In this document: piece after piece, positions 1 through 8,073 of the stretch | Position numbering within the stretch: the first letter of the stretch is position 1 | Layout of the letters: every line of letters starts with the position of its first letter | Origin: Oscillospiraceae bacterium | GTDB lineage: Bacteria > Bacillota > Clostridia > Oscillospirales > Ruminococcaceae | Reading direction: 5' to 3' | Assembly (NCBI GenBank): GCA_017828975.1 | Contig: JAGAJN010000005.1 | Coordinates: 1 to 64,000, forward strand | Length of the DNA: 64,000 nucleotides | The notes under the pieces: model-generated | The model's input: the letters and a program-made list of their open reading frames with translations, nothing else | Told to the model about the DNA's origin: nothing | Databases searched by the model: none | Translations under genes and position numbers: made by a program

Positions 1-35
1 ACAATAAATATATCATAGACAAGAGGTGAAAAGGT

Positions 36-191
36 ATGGAAAATCAGGAATTAATTCTCAGATCGGAAGCACTCCTTTGTGAAGAATCAACTTTATCTCC
101 CGAAAAAGAGCAGGCATATATTTCTGAAATTACCAAGCTTAAATACCTTTTGGATAGAGATGCCTCTTACGTCTGCAAGAGTATAGTGTGA
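36..191 (+). CDS. Unidentified 51-residue ORF crossing the hsdS breakpoint
   Basis: This ORF has a good ribosome site (GAGGTGAAAAGGT) just before ATG 36. It encodes a polar, Glu-rich product starting MENQELILRSEALLCEES. I do not recognise it. Its last dozen or so codons run antisense to sequence that is clearly hsdS, so the natural protein probably diverges near residue 35-38 and was cut by the same rearrangement that broke hsdS. It could be the amino end of a longer gene that now ends by chance at 191. Confidence 0.35.
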   Translation: MENQELILRSEALLCEESTLSPEKEQAYISEITKLKYLLDRDASYVCKSIV

Positions 192-254
192 ATCAGAATT
201 GCGCTCATCACGCAGACGTAGCAAATCTCCCAATTTATATTTAGTCGATGCCAT
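93..254 (-). pseudogene. hsdS: Truncated type I restriction specificity subunit (HsdS), N-terminal fragment
   Basis: Reading on the minus strand from ATG 254, the first 38 codons match the usual HsdS amino terminus: KLGDLLRLRDERN followed by YTLADVRGISIQKVF. HsdS supplies DNA target recognition to the HsdM/HsdR complex. After about position 141 the similarity stops and the frame ends at 93 with 15 unrelated residues, giving 53 residues instead of about 400. The start overlaps the hsdM stop by 14 bases, the normal coupling for these genes, so the pair was once intact. The break could come from an inversion of the kind used by phase-variable hsdS loci, or from a deletion or insertion. Confidence 0.75.
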
Positions 255-1863
255 AGCCTATCCCCCTAAATGCGTCTTTAAGCATCGACTGTGATAATTC
301 CTCAGATACCATCAGTAAACGCATTTCGTTCTGTATGCGCTCCATTTCTTTTTCATAATCGATATCCAAATCATTGTCAATAAACTCGATATATTTGCTC
401 GGTGCCAAAGAAAAGTTCTTATCTTCAATGGAAACATCCTCGGGGTGAACCTTGTCCTTCTTCAGAATTTTCACAGACTGACAAAGTTCTGGAACATTTG
501 CATATAAAGTTGTATCCACGCTTTGCCATGAATTATAAATCTTTTTAATATCTTGAATCTGAGTCGGAGTAAGTACAGTCTTTTTCTTTTTCTTACCTTT
601 ATCAATAACAATTTCTTCGACATTCTGATCCCAACGTCGCAAATCCATAAACAAGACTTCACCACTGCGGTCACGTACTTGGCATCCGTTGATGGTACCT
701 GCCTTTTTATTCATATTTACAATCCACAAAGTAACGGAAATGTCGGTGGTATAAAACATATCGCGTGGGAGTACAATGATAGCCTCAATTTTATCATTCA
801 AAATAAGTTGCTTGCGAATTTCGTAATCATCAGGATCATTCAACGCTCCATTCGCCAGAAGGAATCCAGCAATACCGTGGTTAACATCCAGTTTGGAAAT
901 CATGTGCAGGATCCAAGCATAGTTTGCATTGGACACACGAGGAACACCATATCCATGCCAACGAGGGTCACCGATCAGTTGGTCTTCTCCTCTCCATCCC
1001 TTGAGATTAAATGGAGGATTTGCCATGATAAAATCGACTTTCTTATCCTTATGAAGATCTTCTGTAAAAGTTGAAGCATTTTTCTCACCAAGGTTATGAG
1101 AGATGCCGCGAATTGCAAGATTCATCTTGCAAAGACGCCAGGTTTCCTGAACGCTTTCCTGACCAATAACAGAGATATTCTTGCGGTTTCCATGGTGGCT
1201 TTCTACAAACTTATGAGACTGAACAAACATACCGCCAGAACCGCAGCAGGGGTCATATACCACACCGCTGTATGGCTCAATCATTTCTGCAATCAATTGT
1301 ACAATGCAAGCAGGAGTATAAAATTCACCGTCTTCCTTAGTGCCTGATGCAGCATATACCTGCAAGAAGTATTCATACACACGACCGATAAGATCTTCTT
1401 CATGGAACCTAGATTCATCAATTTTATTTACCTCATCAATCAGTTGCTTAATTTTTTCCTTTGGTGCACCGAGCGTTGCATATAGATTAAGAGACAATGC
1501 GCCCTTCAGTGCAGGGTTACTATCTTCAATATCGGCCATAGCTTTGTCGATGATAACAGCAATATCATTGGCACCTGCATTTTTGACAATATATGCCCAA
1601 CGAGCAGTTTCCTTAAGGTAAAATACATTTACTGCATTATAAAAAGATGCCTTCTCCAAAAATGCGGGAATGTCGCCATATTGAGCCATAAGTTCTGCAC
1701 GACGCTTTGCAAACTTGTCACCGGCGAACTTCAAAAAACACAGACTGATGACGGCATCACGATTTTTGTCGGTACTGCCAACGCCACGCAGGGCGACACG
1801 GCAGTTCCATAAAACTGTTTCCAAAGAAACTGTTTCTTCTTTTTTCTTTACCACTCTTGCCAT
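241..1863 (-). CDS. hsdM: Type I restriction-modification DNA adenine methyltransferase subunit HsdM
   Basis: This is the modification subunit of a type I restriction system; with HsdS it methylates adenine at the recognition site. The 540 residues include an N-terminal helical HsdM domain, GEFYTP near residue 180, the SAM-binding DPCCGSGG near 205 and the N6-adenine catalytic motif NPPF near 282. The length is normal for the family. ATG 1863 follows a good AGGAAGAGGT ribosome site. The gene has its own promoter and overlaps the broken hsdS downstream. No hsdR lies in the window. Without an intact HsdS partner it may be inactive unless another S subunit exists outside the window. Confidence 0.93.
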   Translation of the reverse strand: MARVVKKKEETVSLETVLWNCRVALRGVGSTDKNRDAVISLCFLKFAGDKFAKRRAELMAQYGDIPAFLEKASFYNAVNVFYLKETARWAYIVKNAGANDIAVIIDKAMADIEDSNPALKGALSLNLYATLGAPKEKIKQLIDEVNKIDESRFHEEDLIGRVYEYFLQVYAASGTKEDGEFYTPACIVQLIAEMIEPYSGVVYDPCCGSGGMFVQSHKFVESHHGNRKNISVIGQESVQETWRLCKMNLAIRGISHNLGEKNASTFTEDLHKDKKVDFIMANPPFNLKGWRGEDQLIGDPRWHGYGVPRVSNANYAWILHMISKLDVNHGIAGFLLANGALNDPDDYEIRKQLILNDKIEAIIVLPRDMFYTTDISVTLWIVNMNKKAGTINGCQVRDRSGEVLFMDLRRWDQNVEEIVIDKGKKKKKTVLTPTQIQDIKKIYNSWQSVDTTLYANVPELCQSVKILKKDKVHPEDVSIEDKNFSLAPSKYIEFIDNDLDIDYEKEMERIQNEMRLLMVSEELSQSMLKDAFRGIGYGID

Positions 1864-1924
1864 ATATTTTACCTCTTCCTATGCCAAAGCATCAATGCAT
1901 ACACTGTTGTCCGGCACAAATTAC

Positions 1925-1953
1925 AGTATATCGTTTAGGGGGGTGAAGTCCAA
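1925..1953 (-). promoter_or_regulatory. hsdM promoter
   Basis: On the minus strand TTGGAC (1948-1953) is followed after 17 bases by TATACT (1925-1930), about 60 bases before the hsdM start. This gives hsdM a promoter separate from the upstream XRE regulator. Confidence 0.6.
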
Positions 1954-1968
1954 TCAATTCACTATAGT

Positions 1969-2721
1969 TCAACTCTCATCTTTGAGCTTCATATACTCCC
2001 TATAAACATCCCCATCCACACCAGTAAGCAAATACTGATAAGAATACTTAGTTTCCCTGCTGATAACGGTAAGATCGGTGAAATTCAGCCCGTAATTTCT
2101 GGTTGAGTCGGGATCAGCTTCGTTTGTGTAGATGTATTTCAGCTTGTGAGAGTCGATCTGCTTGATATTATAGAGCTTCTCAATGGTCCAGCCGCTGTCC
2201 TCGTCGGCAAGCACCCAATGAAGAATGATACGGGAAATCTGTATCTGGACGCTCTTGTAGAGCTTGGAGTCCGCACAACGGTCAAGTATCATAAATATCT
2301 CGTGCATAATGTTAACGTTGAACTCGACGCCCGGCTTTCTCTTACCGAGAGGAACATAATTAACAGCTTCTGTGTCTTTCAGGAATTCCACATCACAGTC
2401 AAGGTACTCGGCTATATCCGCAAGCTCGTCCGATGAAATGGGATCTCCGCTGATAAGACTGACAAAACGCTGCGGAATAGCGTGAACTGACTTGAACGCA
2501 CTCTTTTTAGATAAGAGAGAAATGTCCTCTTCGTCCTCTGAAAGCAGATAATCCGCTGAGCAGCCGAGCTTTTCGGCAATTAAATAGACTGTGTTGCCGG
2601 CAGGTTGTTGCCCCTTTTTCCATCCTGCAACGGTACTCTTATTAATGTTTAATTCGTTAGCTAAGCCTGTTGGAGATTTACCAATATTTTTACACATATT
2701 TACATATTTATCCCAAAACAT
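1969..2721 (-). CDS. XRE/cI-type helix-turn-helix transcriptional regulator
   Basis: The 250-residue protein has an N-terminal helix-turn-helix of the lambda-repressor class (about residues 8-60: SPTGLANELNINKSTVAGWKKG followed by AEKLGCSADYLL). A second, weaker HTH-like repeat spans about 80-120 (FVSLISGDPISSDELADIAEYLDCDVEFL), and the C-terminal part is of unknown function. ATG 2721 follows GAGGTGG. The gene is divergent from the excisionase and integrase genes and lies on an integrated element, so it probably represses them, likely through the palindrome at 2815-2842. It shows no LexA-like autoprotease motif that I can recognise, so the induction mode is unclear. Confidence 0.8.
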   Translation of the reverse strand: MFWDKYVNMCKNIGKSPTGLANELNINKSTVAGWKKGQQPAGNTVYLIAEKLGCSADYLLSEDEEDISLLSKKSAFKSVHAIPQRFVSLISGDPISSDELADIAEYLDCDVEFLKDTEAVNYVPLGKRKPGVEFNVNIMHEIFMILDRCADSKLYKSVQIQISRIILHWVLADEDSGWTIEKLYNIKQIDSHKLKYIYTNEADPDSTRNYGLNFTDLTVISRETKYSYQYLLTGVDGDVYREYMKLKDES

Positions 2722-2789
2722 ACGACCACCTCTACAAATTGCACAAAAACCTATTGAATTTTTTTGTCATATTATCATACGCAAAAGTC

Positions 2790-2818
2790 TTGACAAGAAA
2801 GAAAAGATAGAGTATAAT
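2790..2818 (+). promoter_or_regulatory. Promoter of the excisionase-integrase genes
   Basis: TTGACA (2790-2795), a 17-base spacer and TATAAT (2813-2818) form a near-consensus sigma-A promoter in the divergent gap. It fires toward the two small DNA-binding proteins and the integrase. Confidence 0.85.
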
Positions 2819-2842
2819 TACGATAATAAGAGTTCGTAATTA
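2815..2842. promoter_or_regulatory. Palindromic operator overlapping the integrase promoter
   Basis: TAATTACGA (2815-2823) and TCGTAATTA (2834-2842) are perfect 9-base inverted repeats separated by 10 bases. The left arm overlaps the -10 box, a position suited to repression. The likely binder is the divergent XRE regulator; this assignment is inferred from position. Confidence 0.65.
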
Positions 2843-2903
2843 AGGAGTGTAAAACATCTTATTAAGTTCCAGAAACTCTTTGATAAAGAAAGGAATGAAA
2901 AAT

Positions 2904-3122
2904 ATGCCCACAGACATCGAACTTATCACGATCCGTGAATGTACGCAGCTTATACCCGGGCTGTCATACTACACGGTCAGAAGCCTTATCGAGCGCGGCG
3001 AGATACAGGCTTTCCGCACAGGCAGAGGAAAGGACGGAAAAATTCTTGTTTACAAGAGATCTTTCCTCGAATTCTTTGAGAAAGGCGGTGAAATTCCTGT
3101 AAATCAACAGTCAACTACCTAA
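2904..3122 (+). CDS. Excisionase-like small DNA-binding protein, copy 1
   Basis: This 72-residue protein has a MerR/excisionase-type winged helix: ITIRECTQLIPGLSYYTVRSLIERGEIQ, then a wing with RTGRGKDGKILVYKRSFLEFF. ATG 2904 is chosen because AAAGGA lies 9 bases before it; ATG 2895 is too close and TTG 2880 has no ribosome site. Such proteins typically help excision by bending DNA at att sites or act as element regulators. It is the first gene after the divergent promoter and is followed by a paralogue and the integrase. Confidence 0.75.
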   Translation: MPTDIELITIRECTQLIPGLSYYTVRSLIERGEIQAFRTGRGKDGKILVYKRSFLEFFEKGGEIPVNQQSTT

Positions 3123-3180
3123 TTACAAACATTTGAGTACATTATAACACATTATTAAGAAAAAAGCAAGGAGGAAACAC

Positions 3181-3447
3181 ATGATTACAAAAGAAAAATC
3201 GACGGAAAACATCATCAAGCAGCTTATCGAAAGCATTCGTGCAGAGGAAACTGAGCGTGAAAGCAAGCCCGAAGTCATAGAAATGCTTTCTATCCCACAG
3301 TGCTGTCAGGTCATTCAGGGCGTGTCACAGAGCACTATCCGCATTCTCGCCAAGACAGGCAAGCTCCCTTTTATCCGCACAGGACGTGGAGAACACGGCA
3401 AGATACTTATAAGGAAGTCCGATCTTCTGGCGTACTTCGGAGGCTGA
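3181..3447 (+). CDS. Excisionase-like small DNA-binding protein, copy 2
   Basis: This 88-residue paralogue of the preceding gene has a longer charged N-terminus, then LSIPQCCQVIQGVSQSTIRIL and the shared wing RTGRGEHGKILIRKSDLLAYF. Its start at ATG 3181 has a strong AAGGAGG site. The stop is 2 bases from the integrase ATG, so the two are almost certainly co-translated. Two divergent Xis-like proteins in tandem may split excision and regulatory roles; that split is inference. Confidence 0.78.
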   Translation: MITKEKSTENIIKQLIESIRAEETERESKPEVIEMLSIPQCCQVIQGVSQSTIRILAKTGKLPFIRTGRGEHGKILIRKSDLLAYFGG

Positions 3448-3449
3448 TA

Positions 3450-4691
3450 ATGGCAAGAATCGAACACAGACCTACCAAAAAGAACCCCAACAGCTTCAAG
3501 ATCATCAGCTTTTGCGGATATGACAGCAACGGCAAGCAGATAAAGAAATACGACAAATTTGTAGCTTCTCCCACGCTTTCATATAAGAAAGCCCTTACAG
3601 AAGCTCAGAAATACGCCCTCAGGCTTGATGACAAATACCAAAGCAATCCCTATTATGATGGTAATATGAAGTTCTCGGAGCTTGCCGACCTGTATTTTGA
3701 GATACACGCATCGGAGCTTAGCCCTCAGACCGTGACTACATACAGATCCTCATACGAAAACCACATCAAGCCTCTTCTGGGCAATACCCCGCTTAACCGC
3801 CTGAATCCCGTATTCTTATCTCAGATAATGAATCAGATGACAGGCAGCAACGGTTCAAAGCGGAAATACCTCACAACAATACAGGCTATCCTGACATATG
3901 CGGTGCAGTGCGGCATTATTGAACACAGCCCTGCTCACGATATTGCCTGGAAGAAAAAGAACGAACCTAAGAAAAAGCGTTATATGACACCCGATCAGGC
4001 TCAGAGGTTCATTGAGCATATCAGAAATTCAAAGATGGACGCAGATGAAAAACGCTATTTCGAGTTTCTTCTGCTGACAGGACTTCGCCCCTCGGAAGCT
4101 CTGGCTCTCAAATGGAGCGACATAAACTATGATAACGCATCTATCCTGGTTGAACACACACTTATATATGACAGCAGCTTGCCAAAGGGGCAGCGGCTTA
4201 CATTAGGCTCTACCAAAACAGGAGAGAAAAAGCTCATTTCTATTAAGAACGAAACTATCCTCAGGATACTGAGAGATCAGCAGCTTTACGTCAAGTCCCT
4301 CAGGGAAAAGCTGGTAACACAGTTCAAGCACCCCGAAATGATATTTCCGTCGGGAATGGGAAACTACCGTGACATCGGTGCTCTCAGGACAGCCCTTTCA
4401 CGCTGCACTAAAGGAACGGAGTTTGAGTTTCTCACCCCACATATGATGCGTCATACCTTTGCTACTGTCGGACTTATTGAAAGCGGTGATCTGTCAGCCG
4501 TATCAAAGGAGCTTGGCCACAGCGACGTCAGCACGACGCTTGGTTTTTACGCCGAAGTCCTGCTTGAATCAAAGGAAAATCTCATAAACACAGTAGCCGA
4601 CAGAATATGCCCGAAGCCCACCCAACCCGACACAGACAAAAAAGAATCACCCACAGAAAACTCTGCGGATGATCCTGAAAATGCTTTATAA
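3450..4691 (+). CDS. int: Tyrosine-recombinase integrase
   Basis: This 413-residue phage/ICE-type integrase would catalyse site-specific insertion and excision of the island. ATG 3450 gives a product starting MARIEHRPTKKNPNSFKI with an arm-binding N-terminus, a SAM-like core-binding domain (about 70-165) and a catalytic domain. The visible active-site residues are Arg213 (TGLRPSEAL), His331-x-x-Arg334 (HMMRHTF), His357 (LGHSD) and the nucleophile Tyr367 (GFYAEV). A longer upstream reading frame exists but overlaps the preceding gene completely and lacks a ribosome site. The tail after residue 385 is polar and probably disordered. Its position beside rpsI suggests the rpsI 3' end is the target. 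Confidence 0.93.
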   Translation: MARIEHRPTKKNPNSFKIISFCGYDSNGKQIKKYDKFVASPTLSYKKALTEAQKYALRLDDKYQSNPYYDGNMKFSELADLYFEIHASELSPQTVTTYRSSYENHIKPLLGNTPLNRLNPVFLSQIMNQMTGSNGSKRKYLTTIQAILTYAVQCGIIEHSPAHDIAWKKKNEPKKKRYMTPDQAQRFIEHIRNSKMDADEKRYFEFLLLTGLRPSEALALKWSDINYDNASILVEHTLIYDSSLPKGQRLTLGSTKTGEKKLISIKNETILRILRDQQLYVKSLREKLVTQFKHPEMIFPSGMGNYRDIGALRTALSRCTKGTEFEFLTPHMMRHTFATVGLIESGDLSAVSKELGHSDVSTTLGFYAEVLLESKENLINTVADRICPKPTQPDTDKKESPTENSADDPENAL

Positions 4692-4765
4692 GCTCCAAAC
4701 AAGCCCCAAATCGTTTGATATGTGGCTTGAAACCACGCAGATACGTGATAAACAAAGGAGAGCTT

Positions 4766-5167
4766 TTATCTCTTTGAGAACTGAGGAGCACGACGAGCTG
4801 CCTTTAAGCCGTACTTCTTTCTTTCCTTCATTCTGGGGTCACGAGTGAGGAATCCTGCCTTCTTGAGGGTAGGACGAAGCTCAGCATCGTACTGAAGGAG
4901 AGCTCTGGAAAGACCGTGTCTGATAGCACCTGCCTGACCTGTAACGCCGCCGCCAGCAACTGTGCAGACGATATCGAACTTCTCAAGTGTATCTGTAAGA
5001 GCAAGGGGCTGTCTTACGATGAGCTTCAGTGTTTCAAGACCGAAGTAATCATCAATGCCTCTGCCGTTGATTGTAATATTACCGCTGCCTGCGTAAACTC
5101 TTACTCTGGCAACAGAATGTTTTCTTCTTCCTGTTCCGTAGAAATAGGACTGCTTTGATTCGTACAT
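4766..5167 (-). CDS. rpsI: 30S ribosomal protein S9
   Basis: S9 sits in the small-subunit head, and its basic C-terminal tail reaches the P-site tRNA. The 133-residue protein shows [31 protein letters not shown] and the conserved end of bacterial S9, SKR. It lies 17 bases after rplM in the standard L13-S9 operon. The C-terminal codons are intact although an integrase gene lies just beyond, as expected if insertion regenerates the end of the gene. I see no clear terminator between its stop and the integrase gene. Confidence 0.98.
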   Translation of the reverse strand: MYESKQSYFYGTGRRKHSVARVRVYAGSGNITINGRGIDDYFGLETLKLIVRQPLALTDTLEKFDIVCTVAGGGVTGQAGAIRHGLSRALLQYDAELRPTLKKAGFLTRDPRMKERKKYGLKAARRAPQFSKR

Positions 5168-5184
5168 CTTTGCTGCCTCCTTAA

Positions 5185-5613
5185 TTAAAATTCAAAATTC
5201 TCAGGCTTCTGAGCAGCGTGATCGTGCGCAGCACCTGCATAAGTTCTCAGACGTGTGAGAGCTGCTCTGCCAATAGTGTTATTGGGGAGCATTCCGTTTA
5301 CAGCGATGGACATAGCCTTTTCGGGGTTGTTCTTCATCAATTCGCTGTACTTGGTTTCCTTGAGGCCGCCGATCCAGCCGGTGTGCCACTTGTAGGTCTT
5401 CTGCTCCAGCTTCTTACCTGTAAGAACAGCCTTTGCACAGTTGATGATGATTACGTGATCGCCGCAGTCTGCGTGAGGAGCAAAGGTGGGCTTGTGCTTG
5501 CCGCGGAGAATAGCAGCAGCCTGAGCTGCAACTCTACCGAGGGACTTGCCTTCTGCGTCCAGAACATACCACTTACGGCTGATTTCATTTGCCTTAGGCA
5601 TATAAGTTGACAT
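5185..5613 (-). CDS. rplM: 50S ribosomal protein L13
   Basis: L13 is an early-assembly large-subunit protein. The 142-residue product starts [20 protein letters not shown] at ATG 5613, with GGAGG seven bases upstream; the longer frame would start inside the leader. It has the typical [17 protein letters not shown] and [13 protein letters not shown] motifs. It is the first gene of the rplM-rpsI operon, preceded by a consensus promoter and an untranslated leader of about 110 bases that may autoregulate it. Confidence 0.98.
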   Translation of the reverse strand: MSTYMPKANEISRKWYVLDAEGKSLGRVAAQAAAILRGKHKPTFAPHADCGDHVIIINCAKAVLTGKKLEQKTYKWHTGWIGGLKETKYSELMKNNPEKAMSIAVNGMLPNNTIGRAALTRLRTYAGAAHDHAAQKPENFEF

Positions 5614-5724
5614 AGTCAATTCCTCCGTTAAAAATATATTCATCGAAGCTAAGTCCCGAGGGATTCGGTGCAACCTCCTCTTCCCTACTGCCGCAAGCGC
5701 ATACGGTACCTGTCCGACACAACA
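5614..5724 (-). promoter_or_regulatory. Leader of the rplM-rpsI operon, possible L13-responsive element
   Basis: About 110 untranslated bases separate the promoter from rplM. They are GC-rich compared with the flanking intergenic DNA and contain short self-complementary segments such as CCGA-ATCCC-TCGG. L13 leaders are known in Firmicutes, but I could not match the family fold by eye. Confidence 0.35.
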
Positions 5725-5730
5725 TTATTG

Positions 5731-5759
5731 ATTATACAGGAAACTTTTCGTAAAGTCAA
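5731..5759 (-). promoter_or_regulatory. rplM-rpsI promoter
   Basis: On the minus strand TTGACT (5754-5759), 17 bases, then TATAAT (5731-5736). It is near consensus, as expected for a ribosomal protein operon. Between this promoter and the one at 5949 lie about 190 AT-rich bases in which I see no gene. Confidence 0.9.
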
Positions 5760-5948
5760 TAGTCATTTTGCCGAAATTTCAATATATATCCCTCATTCTC
5801 TTGAAATCTCGCTGTTTTGCTCTATTTCTCTTTAATTCTCTGATTTCATTTCATTTTTAATTTTTGTTTATTTCACCTGCTGAAAATGCGCATTTAGCGT
5901 GCTTTTTGTGCAATATTTGCCATATCACTCTTATAAATATCCATCTTC

Positions 5949-5977
5949 TTGACTTATGCTGACCGATTTGATATAAT
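5949..5977 (+). promoter_or_regulatory. Promoter of the small P-loop kinase gene
   Basis: TTGACT (5949-5954), 17 bases, TATAAT (5972-5977). It lies about 45 bases before the kinase ATG. Confidence 0.85.
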
Positions 5978-6020
5978 TCAAATAGACATATACCTATTAT
6001 AATTGTGAAGGATATTGAAA

Positions 6021-6500
6021 ATGGCAATAGTAATAATGACCTGCGGTAAAATATGCAGCGGAAAAACCACATACGCAGAAAAATTGCGGAAGAGATTATC
6101 AGCCGTTATCCTTTCTGTTGATGAAATAATGCTTACAATATTTGACAGTGATGCCGGCGATAAGCACGATGAATATGTTGAAAGGATAAAAAACTATCTT
6201 TTTAACAAATCAACAAAACTCATTGAAACAGGCATCAATGTTATCCTTGATTGGGGGCTTTGGTCAAAAGCAGAACGCAAGTATGCAAAAGAATTTTATA
6301 AATCGAGAAATATTGAATGTGAGATACATTTCATCAACATCAGCGATGAGGAATGGAAAAAGCGTATAAATATGAGAAACAGCATGATTATTTCGGGCAA
6401 AACTTCCGCTTATGTCGTTGACGAAGGACTTGCCGAAAAGGTAAATGCACTTTTTGAAATGCCCGACAGAAACGAAGTCGATGTGTGGGTAAGCCAATGA
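6021..6500 (+). CDS. Small AAA_33-type P-loop kinase, substrate unknown
   Basis: This 159-residue single-domain ATP-binding protein has a Walker A loop GKICSGKTTYA at about residues 8-18, an acidic SVDEIM strand end and a DWGLWSKAERK segment typical of AAA_33/zeta-like small-molecule kinases. ATG 6021 is preferred over TTG 6015 because GAAGGA lies 8 bases before it. It stands alone with its own promoter, between the ribosomal operon and the ABC transporter. Relatives phosphorylate antibiotics, sugars or RNA ends; nothing here decides the substrate. Confidence 0.7.
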   Translation: MAIVIMTCGKICSGKTTYAEKLRKRLSAVILSVDEIMLTIFDSDAGDKHDEYVERIKNYLFNKSTKLIETGINVILDWGLWSKAERKYAKEFYKSRNIECEIHFINISDEEWKKRINMRNSMIISGKTSAYVVDEGLAEKVNALFEMPDRNEVDVWVSQ

Positions 6501-6545
6501 TTTCTTCTTATCCGCAAAAATTATCACGGAATTTATCCCGATAAC

Positions 6546-6574
6546 TTGAAAATTTAAAATATTTGCAGTAAAAT
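6546..6574 (+). promoter_or_regulatory. Promoter of the amino-acid ABC transporter operon
   Basis: TTGAAA (6546-6551), 17 bases, TAAAAT (6569-6574), just upstream of the binding-protein gene, which has a GAAAGGGA ribosome site. Confidence 0.65.
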
Positions 6575-6607
6575 AAATTATATTTTTATTTAGAAAGGGA
6601 AATTATT

Positions 6608-7348
6608 ATGAAACTTTTAAAGAAAATCCTTTGCGGACTTTCCGCAGCTGCTATGCTCGCAGCACTTTCGGGCTGTTCCGGCGGAGATGATACCAAGCTT
6701 GTAATGGCTACAAATGCCGAGTTCTCCCCTTACGAATATCACGAGGGCGACGCTATCGTCGGAATCGATGTTGATATTGCGACCGCTATCGCTAAGGAGC
6801 TGGGCAAAGAGCTTGTAGTTGAGGACATGGCATTTGATTCCATCATTGCAGCAGTTACATCGGGCAAGGCTGACATTGGCGTTGCAGGTATGACCGTTGA
6901 CCCCGACCGTTTAAAGAGCGTAAACTTCTCCGACCCCTACACAACCGCAACACAAGTCATCATTGTCAGCGAGAGTTCCGCAGTTGCATCTCCTGATGAT
7001 CTGCAGGGAAAGAAGGTAGGCGTTCAGCTTGGAACCACAGGCGACCAGTACGCAAGTGACATTGAAGGTGCTTCCATCGAGCGTTACAACAAGGGCTTTG
7101 AGGCTGTACAGGCTCTTACTCAGGGCAAGATCGACGCAGTTATCATCGACAACGAGCCTGCAAAGGTATTCGTTCAGCAGAGCGAAGGTCTGAAAATACT
7201 TGACGAGGAATTCACGACCGAGGAATACGCTATTGCTATTGCCAAGGACAACACTCAGCTTCTGAACGATGTAAACGCTGCTCTTGCAAAGCTTAAGGAG
7301 TCGGGCGAGCTTCAGGCTATCATCGACAAATATATCAGCGCCGAATAA
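6608..7348 (+). CDS. Polar amino-acid ABC transporter, substrate-binding lipoprotein
   Basis: This extracytoplasmic solute receptor of the SBP_bac_3 family (246 residues) delivers an amino acid to the permease encoded next. A lipoprotein signal ends in LSGC with Cys23 as the lipidation site. The mature domain shows the family pattern: ATNAEFSPYEY, VGIDVDIATAIAKELGK, GVAGMTVDPDRLKSVNFSDPY, VGVQLGTTGD and DAVIIDNEPA. The Arg and Asp ligand-binding positions expected for alpha-amino and carboxyl groups appear present. The exact substrate (Gln, Arg, Cys or another polar amino acid) cannot be read from sequence by eye. Confidence 0.93.
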   Translation: MKLLKKILCGLSAAAMLAALSGCSGGDDTKLVMATNAEFSPYEYHEGDAIVGIDVDIATAIAKELGKELVVEDMAFDSIIAAVTSGKADIGVAGMTVDPDRLKSVNFSDPYTTATQVIIVSESSAVASPDDLQGKKVGVQLGTTGDQYASDIEGASIERYNKGFEAVQALTQGKIDAVIIDNEPAKVFVQQSEGLKILDEEFTTEEYAIAIAKDNTQLLNDVNAALAKLKESGELQAIIDKYISAE

Positions 7349-7371
7349 CTTACCGAAAGGAATGTTTTCAA

Positions 7372-8073
7372 ATGCCGCAGTGGCTTCAAAACCTTGCAGA
7401 CAGATTTTATACAAACTTCATCAGCGAAAACCGATGGAAATATATTGCCGACGGCTTTGTCGTAACAGTCGAAGTTACCTTTTTTGCCGTACTTATCGGC
7501 ATAATTCTCGGCTTTCTTATTGCAGTTATCCGCTCCACACACGATAAAACGGGAAAGCTGAAAATACCCGATTTCATATGCAAGGTGTATCTTACCGTTA
7601 TCAGAGGAACACCTTCTGTTCTGCAGCTGCTGATAATCTACTTTGTGGTTTTCGGCTCGGTTAATATCAGCAAAGTGCTTGTTGCGATAATTGCCTTCGG
7701 TATAAACTCGGGCGCATATGTAGCAGAGGTTATCCGAAGCGGCATTATGTCCATTGACAAGGGACAGACCGAAGCAGGAAGAAGCCTGGGCTTTACATAT
7801 GCTCAGACTATGATATACATTATTCTTCCTCAGGCGCTGAAAAACGTACTCCCCGCTCTCGGAAACGAGGTCATCGTACTTCTCAAGGAAACATCTATCT
7901 GCGGATATATCGCTCTCCAGGACCTTACCAAGGGCGGCGATATTATCCGAAGCAGGACCTACGACGCATTTATGCCCCTTATTGCCGTTGCATTTATCTA
8001 TCTTATAATGGTAATGCTCCTCCAGCGGCTTGTTGCGGGACTTGAAAGGAGGCTGAACAGCAGTGAACGGTGA
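7372..8073 (+). CDS. Polar amino-acid ABC transporter permease (HisM/GlnP type)
   Basis: The 233-residue inner-membrane permease has several hydrophobic spans. It carries the family signature for ATPase docking ([33 protein letters not shown], about residues 135-167). The segment [26 protein letters not shown] is the typical start of the HisM domain. It follows the binding protein by 23 bases and overlaps the ATPase start by 11 bases, so the three are one transcriptional unit. A single permease implies a homodimeric channel. Confidence 0.93.
   Translation: MPQWLQNLADRFYTNFISENRWKYIADGFVVTVEVTFFAVLIGIILGFLIAVIRSTHDKTGKLKIPDFICKVYLTVIRGTPSVLQLLIIYFVVFGSVNISKVLVAIIAFGINSGAYVAEVIRSGIMSIDKGQTEAGRSLGFTYAQTMIYIILPQALKNVLPALGNEVIVLLKETSICGYIALQDLTKGGDIIRSRTYDAFMPLIAVAFIYLIMVMLLQRLVAGLERRLNSSER

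Larger units (their letters stand above)
1..4765. mobile_element. One end of an integrated genomic island next to rpsI
   Basis: This stretch carries restriction-modification genes, a phage-type repressor, two excisionase-like proteins and a tyrosine integrase. The integrase is the last gene before rpsI, whose stop codon lies 74 bases beyond the integrase stop. Integrase at one end of an element abutting the 3' end of a conserved gene is the usual layout of site-specific islands, and rpsI 3' ends are known targets of integrative elements in Firmicutes. The other end is outside the window, so no att repeat could be compared. The right boundary near 4766 is inferred. Confidence 0.6.

Noticed and set aside
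553-1074. Long plus-strand frame of 173 codons within hsdM
   Set aside because: It is antisense to a clear hsdM gene, has no ribosome site and no recognisable protein features.
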